64,000 bases of DNA from CAVQWT01 sp963717705 (lineage in GTDB: Bacteria; Pseudomonadota; Gammaproteobacteria; Burkholderiales; Casimicrobiaceae). The notes beneath the pieces were generated by a model. That model worked only from the letters and a program-made list of their open reading frames with translations. It ran no database searches and had not been told where the DNA came from. The translations under genes and the position numbers were made by a program. This document shows positions 35,183-47,070 of the stretch, piece after piece; position 1 is the first letter of the stretch; each line of letters starts with the position of its first letter. Location of the stretch: the NCBI GenBank assembly GCA_963717705.1, contig CAVQWT010000006.1:310001-374000 (forward strand), given 5' to 3'.

Positions 35183-37545
35183 ATGAACGCCCCGCCGCCC
35201 CCCGCCCCCGCGCTCGAAGCGCGCGTCGTCGGCGCCGGCGTCGAGCACGAATCGGCGCGGCTGCACGTGACCGGCGAGGCCGCGTACACCGACGACCTGC
35301 CCGAGCCGCGCGGCACGCTGCACGCCGCGGTCGGCATGAGCCCGCTCGCGCACGGGCGCATCCGCTCGGTCGATCTCGCCGCGGTGCGCGCCGCGCCCGG
35401 CGTGGTCGCCGTGATCACTGCCGCCGACATCCCCGGCGTCAACGACGTCGGCCCGATCCAGCACGACGACCCGATCCTCGCCGACGGCATCGTGCAGTTC
35501 GTGGGCCAGCCGGTGTTCGCCGTCGCCGCGACGTCGGCCAGCTGCGGCGCGCGCCGCGGCCAGGCTCGCCCGCTTCGACCTCGAGCCGCTGCCCGCGGTG
35601 CTGACCATCGACGAGGCGCTGGCCGCGGAATCGTACGTGCTGCCGCCGGCGCACCTCGTTCGCGGCGACCCGGCCGCCGCGCTGGCGCGCGCGCCGCACC
35701 GGCTGGCCGGGCGCGCGGCGAGCGGCGGCCAGGATCACTTCTACCTCGAGGGCCAGATCGCGCTGGCGGTGCCCGTCGAGCAGCGCGGCATGCGCGTATG
35801 GTGCTCGACGCAGCACCCGGGCGAGGTCCAGCACATGGTGGCGCATGCGCTCGGGATCGCCGCCCACGACGTCGTCGTCGAATGCCGGCGGATGGGTGGA
35901 GGATTCGGCGGCAAGGAAACGCAGATGTCGCAGTTCGCCTGCCTGGCGGCGGTCCTCGCGCGGCGCACCGGCGAAGCGGTCAAGTTCCGCGTCGACCGCG
36001 ACGACGACATGATCCTGACGGGCAAGCGCCACGCATTCCGCTACGGCTGGGACGTCGGCTTCGACGACGACGGCCGCATCCTCGGGCTGGATCTGACGTT
36101 TGCTTCGCGCTGCGGCTTCTCGGCGGACCTCTCCGGCCCGATCAACGATCGCGCGATGTTCCACGCCGACAACGCGTACTGGCTGCCCGACGTCGCGATC
36201 CACAGCTACCGCTGCCGGACGAACACGGTGTCCGACACGGCGTTTCGCGGCTTCGGCGGCCCGCAGGGGATGTTCGCGATCGAAATGATCGTCGACGAGA
36301 TCGCGCGCGCGCTCGGCCGCGATCCGCTCGACGTGCGCCGGGTGAATCTCTACGGCACGACCGAACGCAACGTCGCGCCGTACGGGATGACCGTCGAGGA
36401 CAACGTCGCGCCGGAGCTCTTCGACCGCCTCGAGGCGTCGTCGCGCTATCGCGAGCGGCGGCAGGCGATTTCGGCGTGGAACCGCGGCAGCCCGCTGCTG
36501 AAGCGCGGCATCGCGCTGACGCCGGTCAAGTTCGGCATCTCGTTCACCGCGACGCACTACAACCAGGCCGGGGCGCTGCTGCACCTCTACAACGACGGCA
36601 CGCTGCTGCTGAACCACGGCGGCACCGAGATGGGCCAGGGGCTGTTCACCAAGGTCGCCCAGGTCGTCGCGGACGAGCTCGGCGTTCCTCTTTCCGCGGT
36701 CAGGGTGTCGGCGTCGGACACCAGCAAGGTGCCCAACGCATCGCCGACCGCGGCGTCGTCGGGCAGCGATCTCAACGGCATGGCGGCGCGCGACGCGGCG
36801 CGCACGCTGAAGACGCGGCTGGCGGAGTTTGCGGCGGCGAAGCTCGGCGGCACGCCGGCCGACGTCGTCTTCGCCGGCGGCACGGTGTGCGCGGGCGCCG
36901 CGACGTTGACCTTCGCCGAGCTCGCGCACCGCGCGTATTTCGCCCGCGTCCCGCTGTCGGCAACGGGTTTCTACGCCACCCCGAAGATCCACTACGACCG
37001 CAAGACGCTGACCGGCCGCCCGTTCTTCTACTTCGCCTGGGGCGCGGCGGTGTCCGAGGTCGTCGTCGACACGCTGACCGGCGAGTGCCGGCTGCTGGCC
37101 GTCGACATCCTGCACGACGCCGGCGCGTCGCTGAATCCGGCGATCGACCGCGGCCAGATCGAGGGCGGCTTCCTGCAGGGCTGGGGCTGGCTGACGATGG
37201 AGGCGCTGTGGTGGAACGACGCCGGCGAGCTGAAGACGCACTCGCCGTCGACGTACAAGATCCCGACCGCGCGCGAGTGGCCCGAGGCGTTTGCGATCGG
37301 GTTCCTCGACCGGCCCAACCGCGAGGACACGATCCATCGCAGCAAGGCCGTCGGCGAGCCGCCGTTCATGCTCGCGCTGTCGGCGTTCCATGCGATCCGC
37401 GACGCCGTCGCCAGCGTCGGCGACGGCAGCGCCGTGGCGCTCGACGCGCCGGCGACGGCGGAGGCGATCGTCGACGCCATCGCCCGCAGGGTCACTCCCG
37501 ATGTCGGCCGCGCGCGCAAGCGGCGGCAATCCCGCGCCGCGATGA
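35183..37545 (+). CDS. xdhB: Xanthine dehydrogenase large subunit (molybdopterin), with frame breaks
   Basis: The catalytic subunit, about 787 residues. It starts MNAPPPPAPALEARVVGAGVEHESARLHVTGEAAYTDDLPEP. Near 35540 the frame must change by one base to continue into AARLARFDLEPLPAVLTIDEALA. The rest is intact, with molybdopterin motifs GGGFGGKE, FRGFGGPQGM and EMGQGLFTK, and the catalytic Glu region VGEPPFMLALSAFHAIRDA. The uninterrupted frame then runs on into xdhC. A second one-base break near 37490-37540 would restore a TGA at 37543-37545 overlapping the xdhC ATG, the usual operon spacing. Confidence 0.88.
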
Positions 37546-38695
37546 GCGCCATCGACGCCGCCTGGCCCGAAGCCCTCGCCGCCGCGCTCGCACGCGCGCC
37601 GGGTGGTCCGCGCGCCGCGGTGCTGGTGGCGGTGGCCGAGGCGCGCGGGTCGACGCCGCGCGAGGCCGGCGCCGCGATGGTGGTGACGCCGGACGGCATC
37701 GCCGGGACCATCGGCGGCGGGCACCTCGAGTTCGAGGCGACCAGGATGGCGCGGGAGGCGCTCGGGCCGGCGGCGGAAGTGCCCGGACCGGCGGGTGCCG
37801 AGAACTGCAACCCGGCACCGGCACCGACGCCGTCGTGGCTGGTCCGCTTCCCGCTCGCCGCGCGGCTCGGCCAGTGCTGCGGGGGCGTCGCCACCCTCGC
37901 CTTCCACGTCGTCGGCGCCGCCGACGCGCCGTGGGTCGCCGCCGCGCGCGACGCCCACCGCCGGGGCGCGGCCTTCGCGCTGGTCGCCCGCACGGGGTCA
38001 GCCGAGCGCAGCATCGTCGTCGACCAGCCGTTCCCCGCCGCCGCCGCGCGCGATGATTTCCGCAGCGGCGACGGCGTCCCCGCCGACCGCGGGCGCGCCA
38101 CGGCCGACGCGCCGCTGGTGCTCATCCATCGTCCGTCCGGCTTCGACGTCGCCGTCTTCGGCAACGGCCACGTCGGCCGGGCGCTGGTCCGGGTGCTCGG
38201 TGCGCTGCCGGCGCGCGTGCGCTGGATCGACTCGCGCGAGCACGACTTTCCGGCCGCGATCCCCGCCAACGTCGACGTCGTCGCGACCGACGCCCCGGAC
38301 GACGAGCTCGCGGCGCTGCCGCCGGGGAGCTACGTCGTCGTGCTGACGCACAGCCACGCGCTGGACTTCGACCTCGTCGAGGCCGCGCTCGCACGCGACG
38401 ACTGGGCGTACCTGGGGCTGATCGGCTCGGCGTCGAAACGCGCGCAGTTCGCCCGCCGGCTCGCCGCGCGCGGTCACTCCGGAGACGCCATGACGCGCAT
38501 CGTCTGCCCGATCGGCGCGACGGCGGGGCTGGCGGGCAAGGAGCCCGGCGTCATCGCCGTCGCGGTCGCCGCCGAGCTGCTGGCGCGGCGCGAGGCGCGC
38601 GCGCGCGCCGCGGCCACGCGGACGGGGGCCCAGATCGCCCCGCTCCATGCCGACGGCATCGCGGCCGGCGCGGTTGCGACCAGGGAGCAACGCGC

Positions 38696-38699
<4 letters not shown>
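37542..38699 (+). CDS. xdhC: Xanthine dehydrogenase accessory factor XdhC
   Basis: A 385-residue chaperone that inserts or sulfurates the molybdenum cofactor of XDH. It shows the XdhC N-terminal motif VAVAEARGSTPREAGAAMVVTPDGIAGTIGGGHLEFEA, LGQCCGGVATL, and a C-terminal Rossmann part (VAVFGNGHVGRALVRVLGAL; YLGLIGSASKRAQF). The ATG at 37542 is in the same open frame as the end of xdhB, so as written the two are fused; I regard this as probably caused by an indel. The stop overlaps the next ATG by four bases. Confidence 0.9.
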
Positions 38700-40345
<1,646 letters not shown>

Positions 40346-40346
40346 C

Positions 40347-41444
40347 GTGCGACTCGTCCCCTTCCGTCTCGAAGCCCGGCCCGAGCCGTCGCGCCTGGCG
40401 GGCTGGCTGTCGCCGCTGATCGCCGCCGCGGCCACGCTGGTCGTCGGCTTCGTGCTGTTCTCGGTGCTCGGCAAGAATCCGTGGCAGGCGTTCCACGTGT
40501 TCTTCATCAAGCCGGTGGCGTCGCTTTACGGGCTCGCCGAGTTGCTGCTGAAAGCCGGGCCGCTGATGCTCTGCGCGATCGGGCTTGCGGCCGGCTACCG
40601 CGCCAACGTGTGGAACATCGGCGCCGAGGGGCAGCTGACGATGGGCGCGATCTTCGGCGGCGGCGTGGCGCTCGCATTCCACGACTCCGGGTCGGCGTTC
40701 GCGCTGCCGCTGATGATCGTCGCGGGCGCGATCGGCGGCATGCTGTGGGCGGCGATCCCGGCGTTCCTGCGCGTGCGCTTCAACGCCAACGAGATCCTGA
40801 CGTCGCTGATGCTCGTCTACGTCGCGGGGCTGATCCTGTCGCTGCTGGTGCACGGCGCGTGGCGCGACCCCGAGGGCTTCAATTTTCCGCAGTCGCGGAT
40901 GTTCCACGAGTCGGCGCTGCTGCCGACGCTGCTGGCCGGGACGCGGCTCAACGCGGGGTTCCTGATCGCGCTGGCGGCGGTGGCCGCGGGCTGGGTGTTC
41001 ATGAGCCGGAGCCTCGCCGGCTACCAGATGCGCGTCGCCGGCCTGGCCCCCGCCGCGGCCAACTACGCCGGCATCTCGGCCGCCCGCACCGTGTGGATGG
41101 GCATGCTGATCGGCGGCGCCTGCGCCGGGCTCGCCGGCGTCAACGAGGTCGCGGGCCCGCTGGGCCAGCTGCAGCCGTCGGTGTCGCCGGGCTACGGCTT
41201 CGCCGCGATCATCGTCGCCTTCGTCGGCCGGCTGCACCCCGTCGGCATCGTGTTCGCCAGCCTGCTGATGTCGCTGCTGTACCTGGGCGGCGAGTCGGCG
41301 CAGATGGGCCTGGCGCTGCCGTCGGCGGTGACGGGGCTGTTCCAGGGGACGCTGCTGTTCTTCCTGCTCGCGGCCGACGTCTTCATCCACTACCGGCTGC
41401 GGCGAGTGGGCGCGCGGCGCATCGCGGTCCCCGCCGCCGCGTAG
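40347..41444 (+). CDS. ABC transporter permease 1 (BMP/nucleoside type)
   Basis: A 365-residue permease of the BPD_transp_2 family with about ten helices (LIAAAATLVVGFVLFSVLGKNPWQAF; AIGLAAGYRANVWNIGAEGQLTMGAIFG; FNANEILTSLMLVYVAGLILSLLVHG). Translation starts at a GTG (40347) one base after the ATPase stop. It pairs with permease 2 to form the membrane channel. Confidence 0.9.
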   Translation: MRLVPFRLEARPEPSRLAGWLSPLIAAAATLVVGFVLFSVLGKNPWQAFHVFFIKPVASLYGLAELLLKAGPLMLCAIGLAAGYRANVWNIGAEGQLTMGAIFGGGVALAFHDSGSAFALPLMIVAGAIGGMLWAAIPAFLRVRFNANEILTSLMLVYVAGLILSLLVHGAWRDPEGFNFPQSRMFHESALLPTLLAGTRLNAGFLIALAAVAAGWVFMSRSLAGYQMRVAGLAPAAANYAGISAARTVWMGMLIGGACAGLAGVNEVAGPLGQLQPSVSPGYGFAAIIVAFVGRLHPVGIVFASLLMSLLYLGGESAQMGLALPSAVTGLFQGTLLFFLLAADVFIHYRLRRVGARRIAVPAAA

Positions 41445-41467
41445 CCGGCCACCACCTTCCCTTTCCC

Positions 41468-42388
41468 GTGGATCATTTCGCCGAACTCCTCGTCCTGACG
41501 CTGGCCGCCGGCACGCCGCTGGTCTACGCGGCGCTGGGCGAGCTCGTGACCGAGAAGTCCGGGGTGCTGAACCTCGGCGTCGAGGGCATGATGCTGGTCG
41601 GCGCCGTCGTGTCGTTCATCGTCGCGGCGACGACGAAGAACCCGTGGCTCGGGGTCGCCGCGGGCATCGCCGCCGGCGCCGCGCTGTCGGTGGTATTCGC
41701 CGTGCTGACGCTGTCGCTGATGGCGAACCAGGTGGCGACCGGGCTGGCGTTGTCGCTCTTCGGCGTCGGCCTGTCGGCATTCCTCGGCCTCGACTACGTC
41801 AGCGTCGTGATCGAGGGCATCCAGCCGCTGGCGATAGCCGGACTGTCCGACCTGCCGGTGGTCGGCAAGCTGCTGTTCGGCCACAACCCGCTCGTCTACC
41901 TGTCGCTGCTGCTGTTCGCGCTGATCCAGTGGTTTCTCTATCGCACGCGCGCCGGGCTGATCGTGCGCGCGGTGGGCGAAAGCCCGCAGTCGGCGCACGC
42001 CATCGGCTACCCGGTGGTGCGCATCCGCTACCTGGCGGTGATGTTCGGCGGCGCCTGCTCGGGCCTCGCCGGCGCCTACCTGGCCGTCGCGTACACGCCG
42101 CTGTGGGTCGAGGGCATGACGGCGGGGCGCGGCTGGATCGCGCTGGCGCTGGTCGTCTTCGCCACGTGGAAGCCGTGGCGCGTGCTGGCCGGGGCGTACC
42201 TGTTCGGCGGGGTCACGCTCGCCCAGTTCCAGGTCCAGGCGCTGGGGGTCGAGATCCCGTCGCAGTACCTGGCGATGCTGCCCTACCTCGCGACCATCGT
42301 CGTGCTGGCGCTGATCTCGCGCGACGCGGCGACGATCCGGCTCAACGCCCCGGCGTCGCTCGGCAAGCCTTACCATCCCGACGCCTGA
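41468..42388 (+). CDS. ABC transporter permease 2 (BMP/nucleoside type)
   Basis: A 306-residue permease of the same family (LVYAALGELVTEKSGVLNLGVEGMMLVGAV; LMANQVATGLALSLFGVGLSAFLG; RYLAVMFGGACSGLAGAYLAVAYTPLWVEGMTAGRGWIALALVVFATWKP). The only suitable start is the GTG at 41468, 23 bp after permease 1. Length and motifs match the second permease of purine-nucleoside ABC systems. Confidence 0.9.
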   Translation: MDHFAELLVLTLAAGTPLVYAALGELVTEKSGVLNLGVEGMMLVGAVVSFIVAATTKNPWLGVAAGIAAGAALSVVFAVLTLSLMANQVATGLALSLFGVGLSAFLGLDYVSVVIEGIQPLAIAGLSDLPVVGKLLFGHNPLVYLSLLLFALIQWFLYRTRAGLIVRAVGESPQSAHAIGYPVVRIRYLAVMFGGACSGLAGAYLAVAYTPLWVEGMTAGRGWIALALVVFATWKPWRVLAGAYLFGGVTLAQFQVQALGVEIPSQYLAMLPYLATIVVLALISRDAATIRLNAPASLGKPYHPDA

Positions 42389-42397
42389 CCGGCGGTG

Positions 42398-42403
42398 TAA
42401 AAT
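42398..42403 (+). promoter_or_regulatory. Possible -10 hexamer TAAAAT for the binding-protein gene
   Basis: TAAAAT, directly preceded by TG, lies in the 109-bp gap after permease 2, about 95 bp before the ATG. It may give the binding protein extra transcription, as is common for solute-binding subunits. No clear -35 element. Confidence 0.3.
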
Positions 42404-42497
42404 CCCGCGTCTGGCCGCTGCGCCGGCCGGCCCTCGCGGGGGTCGCGCCGACACGCCAGCCGTCCTCGTCCCCCCGCCTGCCCAGGAGAATCCGCTC

Positions 42498-43601
42498 ATG
42501 CACAGAATGACCCGCAGAACCGTGCTGGCCGCCGCACTCGGCGCCGCCGCGCTCGCGGTGGCGCTGCCCGCCGCCGCCCAGACCAAGGCCGCCGAGCCGA
42601 TGAAGATCGGCTTCGTCTACGTCAGCCCCATCGGCGACGCCGGCTGGACCTTCCAGCACGACACCGGGCGCAAGGAAATGGAAAAGGCGCTGGGCGCCAA
42701 GGTGACGACCAAGTACATCGAGAGCGTGCCGGAAGGCGCCGACGCCGAGCGCGTCATCCGCGAGCTCGCGCAGAGCGGCCACCAGCTGATCTTCACCACG
42801 TCGTTCGGCTACATGAACCCGACGATCAAGGTCGCCGGCACGTTCCCGAAGACGCACTTCGAGCACGCCACCGGCTACAAGAGCGCGGCCAACGTCGGCA
42901 TCTACAACGCGCGCTTCTACGAGGGCCGCTACCTCGCCGGCATCGTCGCGGGCAAGATGACCAAGTCCAACGTCGCCGGCTACGTCGCCGCGTTCCCGAT
43001 CCCCGAGGTGGTGATGGGCATCAACGCGTTCACCCGCGGCATGAGGACCGTCAACCCGAAGGCCGAGGTCAAGGTCGTCTGGGTCAACTCGTGGTACGAC
43101 CCGGGCAAGGAGCGCCAGGCGGCCGACACGCTGATCTCGCAGGGCGCCGACGTGGTCACGCACCACACCGACTCGACGGCGGTCGTGCAGGCCGCCGAGG
43201 CGAAGAAGGTCTACGCGGTCGCCTACCACTCCGACATGTCGAAGTACGGCCCGAACGCGCACCTGACCGCGGTCACGCACCAGTGGGGCAACTACTACAC
43301 CAAGGTCGCGCAGAGCGCGGTCGACGGCAAGTGGAAGCCGGACAACGTCTGGGGCGGCATCAAGGACGGCATGATCAAGATGGCGCCGTTCAACAAGGTC
43401 GTGCCGCAGGACGTGCAGGACCAAGTGAAGAAGGCCGAGGCCGACATCGCCGCGGGCAAGCTGCACCCGTTCACCGGCCCGGTGAAGGACAACGACGGCA
43501 AGGAGCGGCTCGCCGCCGGCAAGACGATCACCGACGCCGACCTGTCGAAGATGGACTTCTACGTCGAGGGCGTGCAGGGCAAGCTGCCCGCGGGCAAGTA
43601 A
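42498..43601 (+). CDS. BMP-family solute-binding protein (purine/nucleoside type)
   Basis: A 367-residue periplasmic binding protein. It starts MHRMTRRTVLAAALGAAALAVALPAAAQ, a twin-Arg-like n-region with a normal signal core. The BMP/PnrA body includes MKIGFVYVSPIGDAGWTFQHDTGRKEME, TTSFGYMNPTIKVAGTFPKTHFEHATGYK and VWVNSWYDPGKERQAADTLISQGADVVTHHTDS. A GGAGAA site precedes the ATG. With the xdh genes upstream, purines or nucleosides are the likely cargo. A strong terminator follows. Confidence 0.92.
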   Translation: MHRMTRRTVLAAALGAAALAVALPAAAQTKAAEPMKIGFVYVSPIGDAGWTFQHDTGRKEMEKALGAKVTTKYIESVPEGADAERVIRELAQSGHQLIFTTSFGYMNPTIKVAGTFPKTHFEHATGYKSAANVGIYNARFYEGRYLAGIVAGKMTKSNVAGYVAAFPIPEVVMGINAFTRGMRTVNPKAEVKVVWVNSWYDPGKERQAADTLISQGADVVTHHTDSTAVVQAAEAKKVYAVAYHSDMSKYGPNAHLTAVTHQWGNYYTKVAQSAVDGKWKPDNVWGGIKDGMIKMAPFNKVVPQDVQDQVKKAEADIAAGKLHPFTGPVKDNDGKERLAAGKTITDADLSKMDFYVEGVQGKLPAGK

Positions 43602-43627
43602 GCCGCCGGCTCGCTGCGCAGGATCGA

Positions 43628-43653
43628 GGCCCCGGGTGCGCCCGGGGCCTTTT
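43628..43653 (+). terminator. Rho-independent terminator ending the xdh-ABC operon
   Basis: GGCCCCGGG and CCCGGGGCC pair perfectly around the loop TGCG and are followed by TTTT. It lies 27 bp after the BMP stop. Confidence 0.9.
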
Positions 43654-43750
43654 CATTGATGCGGAGTCCAGCCGGACCGGCGCATCGCGGTCTCTCCGCA
43701 CCGCGGGTCGGGACCGACCGGCCGCCGCCCCGGTCCCGGATCGAGCAAGG

Positions 43751-44017
43751 CTAGGACGCGCCCTTCTTGCCGGTACCCGCGGCGCCCTTCTTCGATTCCT
43801 GCCTGCCGAGCTCCTCCTTGGACAGCTTGACCTTCTTCACCTTTTCCGTCTTGACCTTTTCGGTCTTCACTTTTTCCTTCTTTACCTTTTCCTTCTTCAC
43901 GACGGGCCCCGCCGCTGCCAGCTTCGCCTCGCGCTTGGCCTGCTTGGCTGCGAGATCGAGAAGCTTCCTGGTCTTCTGGTGCTGCCGCCTGGCTTTCAGC
44001 ATCGACGCGTGACTCAT
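43751..44017 (-). CDS. Small lysine-rich protein with KEKVK repeats
   Basis: An 88-residue, very basic protein. It starts MSHASMLKARRQHQKTRKLLDLAAKQAKREAK and has a central run of five-residue units (KKEKV, KTEKV) at about residues 41-64; the end is Gly/Lys-rich. It resembles histone-H1-like or KEK-repeat proteins of betaproteobacteria, which may bind nucleic acid, but no defined family is certain. A perfect GGAGG ribosome site just upstream supports the ATG at 44017. It is alone, on the minus strand between the xdh operon and the OYE gene. Confidence 0.75.
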   Translation of the reverse strand: MSHASMLKARRQHQKTRKLLDLAAKQAKREAKLAAAGPVVKKEKVKKEKVKTEKVKTEKVKKVKLSKEELGRQESKKGAAGTGKKGAS

Positions 44018-44287
44018 CCTGACCTCCGGTGGGTGAAGAACGAATTGAAAAGCGGATTCGGCTGCAGTTTGATCCGATTTCGTCTTTCCGGCCAATCCCC
44101 CGCATCGCGCCCGGGAAACGGTCACCGCGATCCCGCATTGACGGACGTCAAGGCGCGGCGCCGGCGTCGGGCGCGTAATCGTCCAAGGCCATCCGGGGGC
44201 TGGCCCGGCGCCGACCGACGGGTCCATCAACGCCCTCCCTCCCGGCGCGCGCCGGGGTTCCTTTCTTCCTTCCTGGCGGGACCGACC

Positions 44288-45379
44288 ATGACGACGCTCT
44301 TCGACCCCATTCGCATCGGCGACCTCGATCTCGCCAACCGCGTCGTCATGGCGCCGCTGACCCGCAATCGCGCCGCGCCCGGGGAGGTGCCGTCGGACCT
44401 GGCCGTCGAGTACTACCGGCAGCGCGCGAGCGCCGGGCTGATCATCAGCGAGGCATCGCAGGTCTGTCCCGAGGGCCAGGGCTACATCGACACGCCCGGC
44501 ATCCACAATTCCCGGCAGGTCGCCGGCTGGCGCCGCGTCACCGACGCGGTCCACGCCGAGGGCGGGCGCATCGTCGTGCAGCTTTGGCACGTCGGGCGCA
44601 TCTCGCACGTCTCGCTGCAGCCGAACGGCCAGCCGCCGGTGTCTTCGACCGCGCGGCGGGCGGAAACCAAGACCTTCCTCCGCGACGGCTTCGTTCCGGT
44701 GTCGACGCCCCGCGCGCTGCGCACCGACGAGATCCCGGCCGTCGTCGCGCGGTACCGCGACGCCGCGCGGCATGCAATGGACGCCGGCTTCGACGGCGTC
44801 GAGGTGCACGGCGCGAACGGCTACCTGATCGACCAGTTCCTGCGCGACAGCATCAACGACCGCACCGACGGATACGGCGGCGCGATCGGGAACCGCACGC
44901 GACTGCTGGTCGAAGTCATGCAAGCGGTCGTCGGCGAGATCGGCGGCGGCCGCACCGGGCTGCGCCTGTCGCCGGTGACACCCTCCAACGACGCCGGGCA
45001 GGACAGCGATCCTCAGGCGCTGCTCGAGCATGCGGTGGCCGAGCTCGCGCCGCTGCGGCTCGCCTTCATCGAGGTGGTCGAGGGCCAGACCGCCGGCGCG
45101 CGCGACTACGCGCCATTCGACTATGCGGCGCTGCGCCGCCGGTTCGACGGCGTCTGGATGGTCAACAACGGGTACCAGCGGCCGACGGCGCTCGAGGCCG
45201 TGGCCTCGGGCGCGGCCGATCTGGTCTCGTTCGGGCGCCCGTTCATCGGCAACCCCGACCTCGTGCGCCGGCTGTGCGAAGACGCGCCGCTGAACACCGC
45301 CGATCCAAGCACGTTCTACGGCGGCGGCGCCAGGGGCTACGTCGACTACCCCACGCTCGACCACCGCGCGACCGCCTGA
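44288..45379 (+). CDS. Old Yellow Enzyme-type alkene reductase (NemA/XenB-like)
   Basis: A 363-residue FMN-dependent NAD(P)H oxidoreductase reducing activated C=C bonds or nitro groups. It shows MAPLTRNRA, IISEASQVCPEGQGY, VVQLWHVGRISH, the substrate-binding pair in FDGVEVHGANGYLIDQFL, RTDGYGG, and the C-terminal phosphate site VSFGRPFIGNPDLVRRL. The ATG at 44288 starts the family N-terminus exactly. It appears to be a single-gene unit, convergent with cassette 2. Confidence 0.93.
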   Translation: MTTLFDPIRIGDLDLANRVVMAPLTRNRAAPGEVPSDLAVEYYRQRASAGLIISEASQVCPEGQGYIDTPGIHNSRQVAGWRRVTDAVHAEGGRIVVQLWHVGRISHVSLQPNGQPPVSSTARRAETKTFLRDGFVPVSTPRALRTDEIPAVVARYRDAARHAMDAGFDGVEVHGANGYLIDQFLRDSINDRTDGYGGAIGNRTRLLVEVMQAVVGEIGGGRTGLRLSPVTPSNDAGQDSDPQALLEHAVAELAPLRLAFIEVVEGQTAGARDYAPFDYAALRRRFDGVWMVNNGYQRPTALEAVASGAADLVSFGRPFIGNPDLVRRLCEDAPLNTADPSTFYGGGARGYVDYPTLDHRATA

Positions 45380-45427
45380 TTCACGGCACGCCCCGGCGAC
45401 GTAGGCGCCGAGACGCCGCTGCCGGCC

Positions 45428-46084
45428 TCAGCGTGCCGGGCCCGCAGGCGCGGGTCGATCGGCCGTCTCGGCGAAGCAGAAGTCCACGACCTGCACGAGG
45501 ACGCGCTCGAGGGCGGCGTTGGCAGCCGCGACGCCGCCGTAGGCATCCTCGCTCGGGGCGTTCTCGGTGGCCTCGAACAATCTCGTTGCCATCACCCGCC
45601 TCGCGCGGACGTCGACCAACTGGACGCGAAGCGCGACCTCCGCGCGGCTTGGACGGGTCGTGAAATTCTGCTGCAAACGGATCAGCTCGGCATTGACGCG
45701 AACATCCGCGGCGACGACGGTCGGCGCCTGCACGACCGTACCAAAGCCTCCCGATCGCTCCAGCGCCTGGGTGAGGAGCGGACCGAGCATGCGCGCCGGC
45801 GTGTCGGCCCATCGGCTGTCGGCAAAGTAGTCGAGTTCGTACGCTCTCCGCACGTACACCATCCGGGGCGTGTCGAATCCGGGCGAAGCACGCGGCACGC
45901 TCACCTCCAGCACCAGGTTCCGGGTGCCGGGCGCGGTCCTGGTGACCGGGCCCGGGGCGAGCACGTGCAGGTTGGGGTCCGGCAGCGGCTTCGGCGCCAA
46001 TCCGGCGCAGCCGCCCAGCAGGACGGCCATCGCAAGCATCTGCCATGCCCCCCGGGTGGGGTGCAGGTTCGTCTCAGTGTTCAT
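45428..46084 (-). CDS. ABC-transport auxiliary lipoprotein, cassette 2
   Basis: A 218-residue lipoprotein with lipobox LLGGCAGLAP. The ABC_trans_aux body includes NLVLEVSVPRASPGFDTPRMVYVRRAYELDYFADSRWADTPARMLGPLLTQAL, the hallmark SRWADTP. It acts with the MCE protein encoded 59 bp upstream. It has the same position in its cassette as the lipoprotein at 11195-11848, but the two sequences are quite different. Confidence 0.87.
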   Translation of the reverse strand: MNTETNLHPTRGAWQMLAMAVLLGGCAGLAPKPLPDPNLHVLAPGPVTRTAPGTRNLVLEVSVPRASPGFDTPRMVYVRRAYELDYFADSRWADTPARMLGPLLTQALERSGGFGTVVQAPTVVAADVRVNAELIRLQQNFTTRPSRAEVALRVQLVDVRARRVMATRLFEATENAPSEDAYGGVAAANAALERVLVQVVDFCFAETADRPAPAGPAR

Positions 46085-46143
46085 TGCGCGCTCACTAGTC
46101 GACTCGGTCGATGCTCGATGTCACCGCCAACCGCGGGGAAGGC

Positions 46144-47070
46144 CTACTCGCCGGGTCCCCGCCTGGTCGCCGGCTGGTTGAAGAGCAGCGTGCTGGGGTT
46201 GCGCTCCACTTTTTCAGCGATGCGCTGCATCGTGGTCGTCAATTCTCGAAGCTCGGCGACGAGCTCGCGCATCTCCGGCAGCGTCTCGGCGGTGAATCCG
46301 CGCAGGTCGCCGCGGACGTCGTCGATCGTGCCGGAGGCACTCGTGCCCGCGGCGCCGAGCTGGCGTGCCATGCGGTCGAACGCGTCGGCGCTGCGCTCGA
46401 CGCGCTGCACGAGCTGCGGCAGCTGGTCGGTGATCCGCGCGGTGTTCCTGGCGGTGCGCGCCGCGTCGGCCAGGCCGGCGTCGATCGTCGCCGAGCGCGT
46501 CGACAGGGTCCGCGACAGCAGCGCAAGATCGGCCAGCGTTCTCTTCACCGCCAGCTGGTTCTCACCGTCGAGCACCGCGTTGACGTTGTCGGTCACGCGG
46601 GTGAGACCGGCGAGAAGAACGGGGACCGACGTTTCGAGCCGGCTCATGAGCGAAGCCCCCGACTGGATCACGGGATACTCCTCGCCTGGCTTGGCCTTCA
46701 GTGGCGCCGAGCCGCGATGCCCCGCCGTCAGGTCGATGTAGGAAATGCCGGTCAGGCCCTGGGTCTCGAGCATCGCGACGGTGTCTTCCTTGACCGGAGT
46801 CCCGCGCTCGATCTGCAGCGTCACCTGCACCTGTTCGACGTTGCCCGGCGCCAGGGCAATGGCGCGCACACGACCGACCTCGACCCCGCGGTAGCGCACC
46901 GGAGCGTTGAGATTGAGACCCGAAACCGACTCGGTCATGAAGGTCAGATACGTGTCGTAGCTCTTGCGGGTGTACATGCCACCGGTCAGATAGAGCACGC
47001 TGCCGATCGCCGTCAGCGCCAGAAGGATGACGAACACGCCGACAGCGACGAGGTTTACCCGTTCTTCCAT
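46144..47070 (-). CDS. MCE-domain (MlaD-like) protein, cassette 2
   Basis: A 308-residue protein with one N-terminal anchor (LVAVGVFVILLALTAIGSVLYLTG) and an MCE domain (VSGLNLNAPVRYRGVEVGRVRAIAL; METQGLTGISYIDL-like region). A helical C-terminus contains repeated Thr/Leu heptads. The ATG at 47070 overlaps the ATPase gene by 16 bases. It binds lipids in the periplasm and hands them to or from the permease-ATPase pair. Confidence 0.9.
   Translation of the reverse strand: MEERVNLVAVGVFVILLALTAIGSVLYLTGGMYTRKSYDTYLTFMTESVSGLNLNAPVRYRGVEVGRVRAIALAPGNVEQVQVTLQIERGTPVKEDTVAMLETQGLTGISYIDLTAGHRGSAPLKAKPGEEYPVIQSGASLMSRLETSVPVLLAGLTRVTDNVNAVLDGENQLAVKRTLADLALLSRTLSTRSATIDAGLADAARTARNTARITDQLPQLVQRVERSADAFDRMARQLGAAGTSASGTIDDVRGDLRGFTAETLPEMRELVAELRELTTTMQRIAEKVERNPSTLLFNQPATRRGPGE

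Noticed and set aside
35439..37958. 839-codon minus-strand frame opposite xdhB
   Set aside because: It is the mirror of the clearly homologous xdhB and has no recognisable domain.
43091..44287. Possible N-terminal extension of the Old Yellow Enzyme
   Set aside because: The frame is open upstream of 44288 but crosses the BMP gene, a terminator and the antisense lysine-rich gene. The ATG at 44288 starts exactly at the family N-terminus.
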